Positions 22,347-34,713 of a stretch of DNA of 64,000 nt are shown here, piece after piece. Position 1 is the stretch's first letter. The number at the start of each line of letters is the position of its first letter. The translations under genes and the position numbers were made by a program. The DNA lies in assembly GCA_014706385.1 (NCBI GenBank), contig JACGZH010000005.1:124001-188000 (forward strand), in the 5' to 3' direction. The notes under the pieces are model-generated. The model saw nothing but the letters and a program-made list of their open reading frames with translations. It was not told the origin of the DNA and did no database searches. This DNA comes from Phaffia rhodozyma. Taxonomy: Eukaryota; Basidiomycota; Tremellomycetes; Cystofilobasidiales; Mrakiaceae.

Positions 22347-25110
22347 ATGCCATCAGACAACAGCCAGGTCATCCGTAAAGTCGCGCTCAGAGGTGACTTT
22401 ATTCTAGACGAACCAGAGTTCAACAAGGGTACCGCCTTTTCTGCCGAGGAACGAAAAGAGTTCGGACTCACTTCCAGATTGCCTTATCAAGTGGACTCAC
22501 TAGATGAACAATGCAACAGAGCTTATGACCAACTAAAATCTCTTCGACAGCCCATCAAGAAGAATGATGTTCGTCTGGAGAGGGAGCTAGAGTGGTTTCA
22601 TCGGTCAACATACGAACGCTGATGTTCACTGTTTTGATTAACAACTTCGTACAGTTTCTCTGGTCGCTCAAAGCGCAGAATTGGGTTCTCTTCTATGAGC
22701 TCATTACGAGACACCGTGAGCCCTAAATCCTCCCTCCTCATACTTTCCGTACGACTCTATCAGCCAACTCGTTGGGTCTTCCAAGTTACCGAGCTATTTC
22801 CCATCATCTACACTCCGACGGAGGCACAAGCGATCGCCAATTATTCTCATCTCTTCAGGCGACCTATGGGAGGAATCTTTATGAGCTATGCCAACCAGGG
22901 TAATTATTCTTGTTCTTTCTTAACTTCGATTTTGGGGTGTCTTTGTTGAGTGCGATGTTTCTCTCTTAATCAGATACTATGGAAGAAGATTTCAAGACCC
23001 ACTTGACCGACTCTGTGGGCCGAAAGAAAGAAATCGACTTAGTCGTCATCTCCGATGGAGAAGCTATTCTTGGAATTGGTGACCAAGGCATCGGTGGTGT
23101 CGCTATCACTACGGCCAAAGCCGTTATCTATACTCTCACCGCGGGAATAGATCCAGCCAGGACCCTTACTATAGGTCTCGATGTTGGGACGGATAATGAA
23201 AAGATTCTAAAGGACGAGCTTTACGTCGGCTGGCGAGAAAAACGAGTGAGAGGCGAGAAGTACTACGCATTCGTCGACAAGGTCATTAGCCTTGTAGAGA
23301 ATGAGATAGGACAGGGTGTATTGATTCACTTTGAAGATTTTGGTGTCACCAACGCGCAGAACATTCTTGACAAATACAAAGGTTTGCCTCTTCTTTTGAT
23401 GTTTTCAAACCATCTGTCTCTACGGACTAATTTACAGCCTGCTTTCCCTTCCATACTTTTCAGATAGTCATGCGGTCTTCAACGATGACGGTATGTCTTG
23501 TCTGCTCGTATCTTGTGAGGCAGCTTCCACGAAATAGACCTATAACGCGCGTTTGCTTTGGGTTGTCTTAGTCCAAGGTACTGGAGCTGTCACTCTGGCA
23601 GCCCTTCAGTCTGCCATTCAGATCACAAAGTCTCCTTTGTCTGAGCAACGGATATTAGTCTACGGCGCTGGTTCTGCCGTATGTTAATCCCTGCTCTTAA
23701 TTCTTCCCCTCAACGCTTATCATAATCTTCCACTTGTGTTGTCATCAATCGAAAACGACATAGGGCCTAGGAATTGCTAGGCAAATAAGAGATGCTATGA
23801 CGATCAGAGATCTAGACGGGAAATCAATATCCAAGGACGAAGCTAACAAGCATTTCTATCTGTATGTATTGTCAACCTCAACAACATTGCTCTCATGCTC
23901 TCCGATACTCAACATTTTGACTGACTATCTTCATCACAATTTGAACCAAAATATGGGAATGAGCAGCGTTGATAAACAAGGCCTTCTCATCGAAGGGGAC
24001 GAATCTATCAGAGACGGTCTCAAAGAATTCGCAAGAGATGACTGGAAAGATGATGGAAATGAAGAAAAAAAGAAGGATCTGGAGAAAATTGTCGAGTGGG
24101 CGAAACCCACGGTCATCATTGGGACGTCCACTCAGCCAGGAGCTTTCAGTGTAGGTTCTTTCTCTTGAGTATTCAAAAGAACACCGCGATCAGTCTTGCT
24201 AATCACACAAGAGTGACTGTGGAGCTAAAGGAGAAAGTAGTGAAGGCGATGGCGAAACACACAGACCGACCAATTATCTTCCCTCTTTCGAACCCCACGG
24301 AACTTTGCGAATGCCAACCCAAAGGTTAATTCCTATCCTTCTCTTTTCACTCTAACTAGATATTGACAGTTGCATCCGGTTCATGTACTTGTGATACTAT
24401 CAAATAATAATAGATGCCAACGACTGGACGGAAGGTAAAGCGCTTCTCGCAACAGGTTCGCCGTTTGATCCAGTAAAGCAACCTGATGGATCAGAGTATA
24501 TCATAGCCGAGTGTAACGTAAGTACATTTCTCCTCTTCCTGAAATGACCACAGCCTTTACGGCCATGAATGATATCGATTAATTCCTATTGATCTTTCGG
24601 TTTGAGGGGTAATGGTAGAACGCTTTGATATACCCTGGCATCGGATTTGGAGTCATCCTCGCTCAAGCTAAGACGATTTCTGACAAGATGATTGTCCGTC
24701 ATCTCGACTTCGTTTTTTTTCTTTCGATATAACTCCGCTCACTTAATGCTGATTGCATTTGCCACAGGTTGCCGCCTCAAAAGCGCTAGCCGAACTCTCC
24801 CCCGCTCTCAAAGACTCAAGCGCGAGCCTTCTACCTGCTTTCGAAGATTCAAAGAGCGTCAACTTTGTGATAGCGCTTGCAGTTTGGGAGGCGGCTATCA
24901 AGGAAGGAGTGGCTAGGAGAGTAGTTAATGAGAAGGATAGGAAAAAGTTTGCCGAGAAAAAGATGTGGAGTATGTCTCTGTCCTCTGTGTTCGTGAAGCA
25001 TTGACAACTAGTAGAAAACTGATAGTGAATCTGAACGTGACTTAACGTTCATCCACGTATCAGAATCCGAGTACAAACAGTTCGTGTACAACAAGGACGG
25101 GGATCTCTGA
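22347..25110 (+). CDS. MAE1: Malic enzyme (malate to pyruvate, NAD(P)-dependent)
   Basis: Oxidative decarboxylation of malate to pyruvate and CO2. The order of motifs is complete: [16 protein letters not shown] near the start; [35 protein letters not shown] (catalytic Tyr); [52 protein letters not shown] and FNDDVQGTGAV (metal site); VYGAGSAGLGIAR (nucleotide fold); [27 protein letters not shown]; and [15 protein letters not shown]. The last exon encodes [15 protein letters not shown] before TGA at 25110. About ten introns. A donor GTTCGT follows KND at 22569. No strong mitochondrial presequence is seen before the conserved part ([18 protein letters not shown]), so cytosolic location is possible; yeast Mae1 is mitochondrial. 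The symbol follows the yeast orthologue; cofactor preference cannot be told. Confidence 0.93.
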
Positions 25111-25310
25111 TTCATGTGCAAACATATCAAACATATCAAACATATGTCTATGAAAACCCTCGCTCTATATTTTTAGTTGATTGATATGTACCAATAAGCT
25201 TCAAGAACTACCCATATACTCTCAGTCTCAATGCTCCAAGCTTTTTATTCTTTTATGCCTCTCCCCAGATATGATTATATAGATCGAGTTCTACGCCCAA
25301 GAGACATATC

Positions 25311-27353
25311 TCAAGCGAACATCTTTGAGAACGCAGATCGCTCCTTTTGTTTCCTTTCGTCTCTGTATTAATAAGACAAAAAACATGACGGAGAGGTGTC
25401 ACATGCGATAGAGAGGTAACATATGAGATAAGAAAAATCAGTATATATCGTGCGCAAACCTTCCAACATAGAAGACCGAAGAGAGAAAGAACAAACCTTC
25501 TCTTGTTGATTTTCACTAGGAAAGCGGCAATAGCACTATCATTAGGAACTAGAGCCTTTGCTGCTTTGACGTCCTTCTCTGCTACTTCGTCATTCTTCAG
25601 CTCGAAGTAGGCTTGACCTCTGCCGTTGTGTATTCATCCGACCCGATTTGGATTGAAGTATCATTTCAGTCATGGCAGGCAGAGGAAGAGGTTGGCAGAC
25701 TAAAGGCCGAAAGAAACGAACCTTCGGTAGAGTGCTTTGGCCTCTTCTTCGGGTTTCAGCGGAGTGATCTTTAGAGCGCTCGAACACAACGACACGGCCA
25801 ACGAACTGATTTGCTCAATTGTCAGTTGATAGTTGTTCCAAATTGAATGAACAGAGGAGCGCCATCAAATAGAGAAAAGGAAGTCATGGACTCACGCTTG
25901 GGGTTTGGGAGTGACCTTGAGGGCGCAAAGTCCGGCGTTGGTTAGCAGAGGGAATCGGAGGGCTTTAAATGCAGCATCCTCCTCAGGGGTGTCTTGGTAA
26001 GGGTGTTGATCGAGGTAACGAATAGCCTCTAGACAATTGTGTGTTCGATTCATATCAGCAACCAAGAGAAGTAATCAGTCAGATCGTTTCGATGTAAGAG
26101 AGAGCTGGTCAATCAGCAGAGACGGAAAGGAAAAAAGACATACTCTGGTACTTCTCTAGTGCCTTGACAAAATCGCCCTTCTTGAAGTAGTCCGTTCCAA
26201 CCGCTTTCAAAATTCCCGCAATCCTCAAGCCCTCCTCTGGCTTGTCCTCCAGTTTCTCATCGTCCTCCGGCCAATCCTCGAAGATATCTCCATCGCTATT
26301 GGCACCTGCTTGAGTGGATTGAGAGGCAGCGAATTCCTCCTCAGTCAACACGCCGCAGTCAGCAATCTTGACTTCAGAGACGGGAGCATCTCCAGGCTGG
26401 GTAGGAATGTTCTCGATCTGTCGAACAAGAGATTTGTTTTGGATAACTTGACCAAACACAACATGCTTGCCATCAAGATGGGAAGGAAGCGAAGTGGTGA
26501 TGACTAGAAGAAAGAGAGGAAAGTGTAAGAGAAACGATTCTATGATGGCATCGAAATGCGCTTCGAACATCGCGTGTCTTGCCAAGTACTCACAGAACTG
26601 GGAGCCGTTAGTTCCGGGACCTAAGTGGGATGTTCCAGAAGCAGGACAAACGTGAGCAAAGGTGTCATAAAGATACAGCAGGACCGCGCTAGCAGAGAGA
26701 AGAGAAAAGAAGGCGCACCAGCGTTGGCCATAGAGAGCAAGAACTTTTTATCGTGTTTCAGTGTAAAATTTTCATCCTCGAACTTTTCACCATAGATGGA
26801 TTCACCCCCGGTTCCGTTCGAACGGGTAAAGTCACCACCTTTCTCAAGATAACTCGGGATGAGCGAGATTAACTTTAGTCATCGCGCCTGCCCAAACGGA
26901 AAATAGTAGACAAACCTTGCAACATGAACCCTTTGATACAACGGTGGAAAATAGACCCCTAAAAAAGACATTGATTCTGTTCAGCTAAGCAGGTCTAACG
27001 GTTCACCTTTCGCAGAGCAATGAAACTAAGCATGTACCTTGTAATACAGATCCTTCACGCCATCACTTGCCTTGCCGGCCTCACCAGTACACAGCTGTCT
27101 GAAATTCTCTGCTGTTCTGTTCGAGCCGGTTAGTTGCAAATAATTGGGCGTTAGTATCGTTGCGCATACAAAGCAAGCCTCGTCAGACAAATCTGAAGAT
27201 AGAGAAATCAATTGGCTTTCGAGCAAACGTCAATACATACTTGGGAACAACATCGCTGTAGAGCTCAAAAACAATCCGACCGGCGGGTGCGCCTCCGATG
27301 GTCATGTCAAAGAACACCTTAGGTCTAGAAGAAGAAGTTGAATTGGCTGCCAT
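25311..27353 (-). CDS. CPR6: Cyclophilin-40 peptidyl-prolyl isomerase with TPR domain
   Basis: An Hsp90 co-chaperone of the Cyp40 family. The N-terminal cyclophilin domain reads [54 protein letters not shown] (catalytic Arg), [20 protein letters not shown] and [13 protein letters not shown] linker ([12 protein letters not shown]) leads to TPR helices: [20 protein letters not shown], then a region with NAGLCALK, then [20 protein letters not shown]. The last exon gives [16 protein letters not shown] with TGA at 25311-25313, the usual Cyp40 ending (AxMFA). Start ATG at 27351-27353 ([15 protein letters not shown]). About nine introns. It diverges from HAP5 over 353 bp; a heat-shock-like element lies 110 bp upstream of the start, which suits a chaperone gene. 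Confidence 0.93.
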
Positions 27354-27462
27354 TATTGTGTTTTAGGTATCTATTGCGATAGTCTGTCGAAGGAGAGATG
27401 ATGGTGTATGTTGTGTGCAGATATATGCCAAAAAAGTCTGACGATCTTTTGCTTTAACGCTG

Positions 27463-27475
27463 GAAAGCTCTAGAA
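27463..27475. promoter_or_regulatory. Heat-shock element-like motif
   Basis: GAA-AG-CTC-TA-GAA matches the alternating GAAnnTTCnnGAA array with one mismatch in the middle unit. It lies 110 bp before the CPR6 start; CPR6 is an Hsf1 target in yeast. Binding is inferred. Confidence 0.4.
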
Positions 27476-27621
27476 ACCTGGACGATGCATTTCGAGAGGT
27501 TGTCGTATAACCCAAGGAAACGCATAATCAGTTTATCAGATAAATTCCTTGTTACGTAAGTCGACCCAACCTCTTCGTAGGCGATATCGAATCAGAGCAC
27601 CACAGGCAATTAATCCTCCGA

Positions 27622-27626
27622 CCAAT
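27622..27626 (+). promoter_or_regulatory. CCAAT box
   Basis: CCAAT followed by AA, 85 bp upstream of the HAP5 start. It could be a site for the HAP complex that this gene helps form. A pentamer is weak evidence alone. Confidence 0.3.
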
Positions 27627-27706
27627 AACGTCTGTTCGCCTTTTTCGTCTTTGTTTGTGCGTGTATCTGTGTAAAAGCGAGATAGGTAGACAGAGTAGCA
27701 GATATA

Positions 27707-29344
27707 ATGGTTAGTGTAAAGAGAGGATAAGGATCGTTCAGTTCCAAGACACTTCTGATCAACGAGTCTGCATCCTGTATCGGTTGCACTTGACGAATGA
27801 GAACAGACCTCGAATCCTACATCCTCGTCCAGTCGGCCGCCAAAGTCGCCACCGGCTAAAGCTCAGCCTTTAGTGAAGAAGAACCAGTCTTTGGATGAAG
27901 TCAGAATGAATTCCTGTTTTACCTGGTGTGCTGAGGACGATTGTTGATGAAATAAACTTACGAAGCTCGGAACGTTTTATTTGTTGTGGATGGATGGCAA
28001 TGACTTTTCACGACCTGCTTTAGTTTTTAGAAGACTTTTGGGCCGGTACGATCGACCGGTATGAACAGGAAAGCCCAGATTTTAAACAGCATGTTCTTCC
28101 TTTAGGTGAGTGAGCCTCTTGTCTTCTCTTGAATTCTACAGTAAGATGCGGTGCAAGAGAAGAGGTAGCGACAAAGTCCCTAGTCGTCAAATGCTATTGG
28201 CTGATACTGATCAATGTTTCGCGAAATGATGGAAACCCTTCAGCACGGATAAAGAAAGTGATGAAGATGGATGAGGATGTTCGAGTAAGGCCTTTATAGC
28301 AAACTCAAAATGATCTCGATATCAACACTGATAGTTCGAACGCGATTTCTGATATGGAATGTTTCAACGCATAGATGATCTCTGCTGAAGGTTTGCCTCG
28401 TTTCCGGGTTTGAATAGTCGAGCCAAGTCTGGTTTTACGAAGAGGAGAATGCTAACGAATCATATCTTGGTCGAATGACCTAGCTCCTATCATCTTTTCG
28501 AGAGCTTGCGAGCGTAAGTATTTGTTGTATTCTACAGATTCTGCTTAAATGCGGCTCTGACAAGAGGTCTGTCTCCTCAATTAAATAGTGTTCATCTCAG
28601 AGCTTACGTGCCGTTCGTACCTCGTTGCCGAGGCCGGAAACCGGAAAACACTTCAACGTGGAGACATTGCGAAAGCTGTTGCTGGTTCTGATGGTGATCG
28701 CCTTTCAAACTATCTTTTGCTTCCCCGTATCCACTCTGGACGGAGCTGACTAGTACACTGGTTTTCTCGATATATTCTAGCTTTTGACTTCTTATGCGAC
28801 ATCGACGTGGCTAAGGCAAGTACGAAGATGAGTGCTCCTGGGAAGGACGAGCAAGACGAATTGATGGATCTAGGAGATGAGACTACCTCAGCAGCAGCCG
28901 GGAATGGTTCAAAGAAGAAATTGAATAAAAAGAAAGGTCACAAGAAGGCGAGGACGGAAGAAACGTATGCTGGCTGAGGTATAGGAGCCGTTGTAATTCA
29001 TGATCGTATTTGAGCTCTGCGTAAATGTCTCTGCAGACAAAAGTTATCCAAAGTGGATTTGATTGAACGGGAAGAAACAGACAATATCGCGGTGCAATCG
29101 GGGAATCTTATCGGATCTGAGGATCAGTTCGAGGTCGAACATGTCGAGCATCTAGAGCAAAAAGTAATCTTGGATCTTATCCACTTTACCTATCTATCCC
29201 GATTTGTCGTTCTCTTTTCTGCTTTGCTTGTTCTTATCCTAGGTTCTTCCTATTTCTGTCCAATCTATGTTTATGGTGTCCATCGTCCTGCCGCCTTTAT
29301 GTCCTCATTGTTCCACTCGGAACGCTTGGTTGGTATGTCAATAA
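27707..29344 (+). CDS. HAP5: CCAAT-binding complex subunit HAP5 / NF-YC
   Basis: Histone-fold subunit that pairs with HAP3 (NF-YB) and recruits HAP2 to CCAAT boxes. The conserved block is spread over small exons: DFWAGTIDRYEQESPDFKQH, LPLARIKKVMKMDEDVRMIS, AEAPIIFSRACELFISELTC, then RSYLVAEAGNRKTLQRGDIA and KAVAGSDAFDFLCDIDVAK. This matches NF-YC closely, including the ARIKKVMK helix. A Lys-rich stretch (KKKLNKKKGHKKAR) follows. The start is inferred: ATG at 27707 begins a 9-nt exon whose donor restores frame to TSNPTSSSSRPPKSPPAK. One small exon before EDFWAG is not resolved. The 3' end is taken as TAA at 29342-29344 after removing a hydrophobic intron-like stretch; without that splice the frame stops at 29370. 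Confidence 0.88.
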
Positions 29345-29526
29345 TATTGTATATAAGTCATGCATTTTAAGTCCCCCTCTCCTCCTTAAGAGAAGAAACC
29401 CCAGAAGATAGTATATGTGTATGAGAAAATTATACAAAGACAGAGAGAACCAAGAAAGGAAGAAAAATGAAAGTCTGTATGCGTCTTTCTTTTCTTAGTT
29501 CAATTCTACTCCCTTTTGATGGAATT

Positions 29527-32500
29527 TTACTTTTTCTTTTTCTTCCCGGGTACGGTTGCCCAGTTTTCTTCTGTCACCAAAGGAGCGGCGTTGTTCCCTC
29601 TTTCCCACCACTTCTCCACAGGTGTTTTTGTAGCCTTGGCTGCACTTGTTGTCGAAGCAGATTTGGAGGCCTGTATAGGAGCGAGGGTGGCAAGTTTGGG
29701 TTTTGTGGATACGTCCTCTCTGCTGAGAGTGGAAGAGGCGGATGCGGATGCAAAGGTGGGCATAGGGGCAGGTATCGACGTGGACGAAGAGCTCGGCGCG
29801 GTATCACTTGACGCTGAGTCACTAGCCGGGACATGAACAACTGTTGACGGAGGAGGCTGAGAGGAAGGAGGAAGGGCAGAGGAAGCTTCAGCTGCTACCT
29901 TCGCTGCCAATACCTGACTTTCTTTTTTCTCCAATGCTACCATCTTCTCAACCTTTTCCAACGCGGTTTCGACCACTCCTCTTCTTTCGCTCTTCTTCTC
30001 TTCTTCTGTTCCTGCTGTAATGGCCGAGACTTTGACCATCACGCCCTTCATTGCTGCCAAGACAGGCGCGGAAAGTTTCTCCTTTGGCTTGAGAACAAGT
30101 TTGGCGAGAGCTACCATTGAAGGGTTCATCTCGTCCGTTTGAACGACCCTGCGTTCTTCATCCCAGTCCTCGATGTTGGCCCATTCGCCATCAAGCTCAT
30201 ACCATTTAGGAATCCCATCATCGGGTTGTTGTTGCTTGTCAAATGATTTTGGTTTGGTCTCGACTGCTGAACTTGATTTATTTGAATCGGGAAGAGATTT
30301 CACCCCAGCAGGTGATGGAGAGCTTGATGACGGGGAGGAGAGAGCGACGGAAGATTTTCCGTTACATACAGTCTCTGATGACGACTCGATAGTAGGAGCG
30401 ACGACCGTGGATGAAGAAGAACGCGTCTCGATTTCTGGAGGAGTAACAGTTGTGGGAAGGTCATCCTCCGGTTCTACATCTGAAAGAATATCAGACACGG
30501 CGGATTCTTGTTCAGACTCGTATTCGGGATAAACGTCTTCGTATGGTTCCTCAAAGATTGGTAATCCTCGCTCGTGCAGGAACGAGCAGTCATCGTTCTC
30601 ACATGCTCCTTTTGAAAGCTAAGAAAATACATTCAATCAGAGGAAACAGACAAGGCTTCAGCTTTGATTCAAATGAGACCAAAAAAAGGAGGATTACTCA
30701 CGTATTCTCCACAGACCATCAACACAACTCCATCCTCAAACTCCATCTCTATCGGCATCCACCACCCGTTCTCATTCTGTTTCGGCACTTTCTTCTGACC
30801 AGTCAAGAGGTCAAATCCGAATTCCATCGAGTCTTTATCTTCTTCCTGCTCTTCCACCTGAATCTCTTGGTTCTGCACCTCCTGCTCAATCGACGCCTTC
30901 GGTGATTCATGTGAAGGCTTCACAATCGGTTCCGTCACGATGGGAACCCGAACTGAACCAGGTAAAGTGACAGCAGCAGCCTGTGTTACGACTGCTGGGG
31001 GCTCTCTGATGTCTAGCTTGGAAGAAACCGAAGAGTGGACCGTCCCTATATGGTTATTACCTCCCGGTCCAAATCGGTGTTGGAAGGGCTGGTACGGTAA
31101 AGGCTGCTGCTGTTGTTGATGATGATTGGAATGGTGATGATGACTATGCAATTGCTGCTGCTGCTGCTGCTGCTGTTGTTGAGGTTGAGGAATGTGCTGT
31201 ATGTGTGGATGGGAAAGAGGTGGAGGAACCATGAACTGAGGTTGAGAAGGAACATAAGATGGATAATGAGGAATCGAGCCGTTGAACCGCTGGTACATCT
31301 CCTCCGGCGCAAACTGTTGCTGTTGTTGATGCTGAATAGAGTTCATTTGGGATTGATGTGAATGCTGAGCAGGTTGTTGGTGGAATGATGATTGCGATCC
31401 AGGAAGTCCACCAACTGAAGAATGATGCATATGATGAGCAGGGATTGTCTGAATCAAAGGGGCCACAAAAGAGGTCGTAGGAGCAAACGTTTCTGGTTTG
31501 GGAGAAGCAGGCGTGGTGAGTGCCGTTGTCGCATACTCTGTTGTATTCGAGGTAGTGGTCGTAGTGGTACTCGAGGGTACGAAAGGGGTAGTAGAGGAGG
31601 CATTAGAAACAGAGGAAGAAACAGAGGATGCCAGTGGTTGAGAGGGCACAGAGCCAGATGGTGAGGAGGTCGGAGGGAGATTCGACGATAAAAGTGAAGG
31701 GGAGAGTTTTCCGTTCGGTGTAGAGCTGAAGCTCGCAGGGGGTGGAAGCGCCGAATCAGGAGCTTTGGATGCGGTGTTTAGTCGGGGCTGAGACGGAAGT
31801 TGGGATCCAGAAAATTCAGTTGTCGGTTGAGATGGTGTGAAAACTTCTATTGGCTCGTACGAAGAGTGTGGGAGAGGTGATTTGGTTGATGAAGACATCT
31901 TTGTTGAAAGAGCAACGGCAGGGATCTCCTCAATTTGGGATGCTGGCTGAACCTCCTTCTCATCCCTCTTCTCTTTTTCCTTTTGATCTTCCTTCCCCTC
32001 CACCTTTAGCTCTGCCCCCTCTGCCTCTTCTGTGGCTATCGTCTTTGTGCCGACAACAACAGCTACCGACTCCTCTACCGGTAACGATTTTGGTAGATCC
32101 TTTTGTATCTCATCAGGGGATCTAACTCCATTCTCATTCCAAGCAGAGCTTCCGTTCGGGACCTCTTTCTCTTTCTCGTCAGTCTCAACGAGGGAAGCCT
32201 TCCTTTTCGCCGCCTTGACCTTTTTCTTTCGCTCTAGTTTGACCTGGGCAGAAGACTTTGGAGGCTGCGCCGGCTCTGCCGAACCATTCGCCGATGCCGC
32301 AGAGATCGCCTTGACCTTCTGACGAATCTTTTTGAGCATGCTTCGAGCAGGGGTATGTGAGGTTGTGGGAGGCAGAGCGAGGAGATCATTTAGGTCTTGT
32401 TCGGCCTCGGTCCAGCTGATAGATGGTTGAAATAACAGGACGCTCCAGGTTAGAAAGAATAATTCAGATAGCAATCAAAAGATTTAACATACTTTTGTAG

Positions 32501-34338
32501 ACTTCGGTAACAAGACGCTCGTTTTAACAACAAAGCTGGTCGTTCACTCGGATCATATTTCATAGCTTCAGTGAATGTGTCGATAGCGGCTTGGGGGTTG
32601 TTTTTTATCACGTGATCATCCCCCTAAAAAATGAAATGAAGGCGATCAGTCAGCCTATGTGTTCAGTCATAGCCAGGCGCGATCTCAAAGATTCTTTGTG
32701 GAAAGGAAAGCTAAACTTGCCTCGTTAACAAGCTCAAACGTCTTGAGTTTGGCCTGACTAAGCATCTCCCAGCTTTCCTTCCACTGTTGGCTGACTTCTG
32801 GCCAGGTCGGACTTCCTCTAAGGATAAGATTCGTCAGGTTTTCGTTGTCCAATCCGGGTAAAAACCTGATCTCGTTCGGATCTTCCTCGCATTGAACGAT
32901 CCATTCCCATCCTTCCTTGTCGCCCCACTTTACAGACTCCATCCATTCTTTTCGAAGCTGCTCCTCGAGAAGATCCAATGCATATTCGTGGCATCGCTCA
33001 ATCACACTCTTTGCTAGTTGAGCGAGTTGTTCTAGCACGATCGGCTGTGCCTGGGTGGATCGGACGGACACAGAGGCATTGCCTTGAGAGCAAATGTCAG
33101 CAATCGTGAAAGACGACGCGAGCTCAGGGAACAATCGGTTGGCGTGAATGTGAAAGGAAGGTGGTAATGAGATTAGGCTCGCTTTTTCTGAAGAAGAAAG
33201 GGAGGGAGGTTTGCTCGGTGGAATGGGTTCCAGAGACGCCGGAATAAGTGAGCTGGGTGACGGATATGGACCGGGAGCCCACTGAGGAGAGAAACACAGA
33301 CAAATAAGTTTACAGGTAAGGTAAAACAATCGTACTCTCACAATCATCCAAGAGGTATGGCTTGAGAGATGAACCACTTACATCGTCACATGCCCGCTGG
33401 TTCCATTCGTATTTGGGCGCAAGAAGTTTCTTGAGTTGATTGCCCATCGCTTTTGCAATCTCTTTGGTGGTCTCCCCGTTGGTATCGGCGACAGACTTGA
33501 ACTTTTCCCAGGCCTTGCTTAGACTACGTCTCATCTCTTTCTCTTCGGCAGCAGCGACTGTCCAGCCATTTCCTTTGGTGAGTTCCAAAATGGGTAGTGT
33601 GCCAGCACCCATCGATGCTTTTAACTGAGCCCGGACGGTGAGCATGAGAGGACCATTTGCGACAAAATAGGAGGTGGTGAGGAAGGTGCAGAATTGTTGA
33701 ATAATGATTTGAGTTCGAACTTCTTTGAGGTGAGCGATGAGTAGTGGAGTGAGAGAAAACAAGTTTTCCAATGTAGGTGGTGTTGAAGGAGATTGATCCC
33801 GGTCTGTTAACGAAAAAGTCGCAAGGAATACATAGTCAGATAGGAGAAGGTAAAGAGAGTGTGTAGGTCGAATTCAGAAAATGGTGGGACAAGAGTGAAG
33901 CCGGGGTCCAGTCACCAGTACATGGACCATTGATCAATTGACACCTCGAGCAGAGATCGCATGCTTGAACAAGGATCTGTTTCTTCCGAAGATATCTGTA
34001 TCATAGGCAGCGTTGCTACTTCCTCTCGATCAGGCTTTGGTGCATTCAGAAGAGAACACAATATAGCCTCTGTCAAGAGAAAGACTCAACCAACCCCTCC
34101 GTGGAAGGGCAGCCGAAAGATGGAAGGAAGTGAGAAAGAGTTGCAGAGAGGTGGACTTGCCTGGAAATACATTCATCTCGCTTTCGTCCTCGTCCTCGTC
34201 AATTTTTCCTTTACCAAGCCCGACTCTCATTCCGAGATCAGGAATCCGACGGCCTTCTTCAAGCCGTGAGATGTCGAAGTCATGTGCAGTAGTGTTGGCG
34301 ACGACCCGGTCGCGATGGCCGGAGAGCGAGGAAGGCAT
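29527..34338 (-). CDS. Large protein with Cys-rich N-terminus, TPR-like repeat and CCCH zinc finger
   Basis: Function not recognised. Exons from the start MPSSLSGHRDRVVANTTAHD lead to a Cys-rich segment ACDLCSRCQLINGPCTD (about 33920-33960), possibly metal-binding. A globular part follows (FSLTPLLIAHLKEVRTQIII; WNQRACDD; RKEWMESVKWGDKEGWEWIV). Then comes a TPR-like helix pair (HVIKNNPQAAIDTFTEAMKY; SERPALLLKRASCYRSLQ; SWTEAEQDLNDLLAL). After a long Ser/Pro/Gln-rich linker with polyglutamine (about 31145-31180) there is a single CCCH finger: VCGEYLSKGACENDDCSFLH (C-x8-C-x4-C-x3-H), split by an intron at 30620-30700. It ends with a Ser-rich low-complexity tail and KKKKK. The TPR-CCCH order suggests an RNA- or protein-binding scaffold. 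Neighbouring genes are RNA-related but this proves nothing. The first splice sites (34000-34190) are the least certain. Confidence 0.7.
31145..31180 (-). repeat. Polyglutamine-coding CAG/CAA repeat
   Basis: Tandem CAG/CAA codons (GCTGCTG on the plus strand) encode a run of about 11 Gln in the linker of the TPR/CCCH protein. Confidence 0.8.
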
Positions 34339-34713
34339 GTATGTTCTTTGTAATCTGTTTTTTCCCTCCTATTTCTTTCTCGTTTTTACCGAACAAATTT
34401 GAGCTACAAACAAAGATACGTGAGTGTCTGCTGATGAGAACTAGTGCGTGCTTGTAGGTATAAGGGTGACGGAAAGGAAACAACGGTGTATGAGCGATGA
34501 AGGTGGAAGGCGAAGAAAAGAGAATGAAAAAAGAGATGGAAATTCGTCGGAAGGGGAGAAGAAAAAAGATACGAAAATATGATTAACTTTGGTAGTTGAT
34601 TATTCAGTTTTCACTACAAACATTTCCAACTCTTCATATTCCCTGCCTTGATCTTTCTTTTCGTACACGCACACGCATACGCATACACAAACACATACCA
34701 ACTAAACCTCACA
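34339..34713. promoter_or_regulatory. Divergent promoter between the TPR/CCCH gene and TGS1
   Basis: A-rich on the plus strand in the middle (GAAAAAGAGAAG type). No further feature recognised. Confidence 0.45.

Larger units (their letters stand above)
27354..27706. promoter_or_regulatory. Divergent promoter between CPR6 and HAP5
   Basis: Holds a heat-shock-like element nearer CPR6 and a CCAAT box nearer HAP5. Confidence 0.5.

Noticed and set aside
29467..29836. Plus-strand ORFs with Gly/Arg/Cys-rich or Ala/Val-rich products
   Set aside because: They are shadows of the Ser/Ala-rich C-terminal exon of the TPR/CCCH gene.
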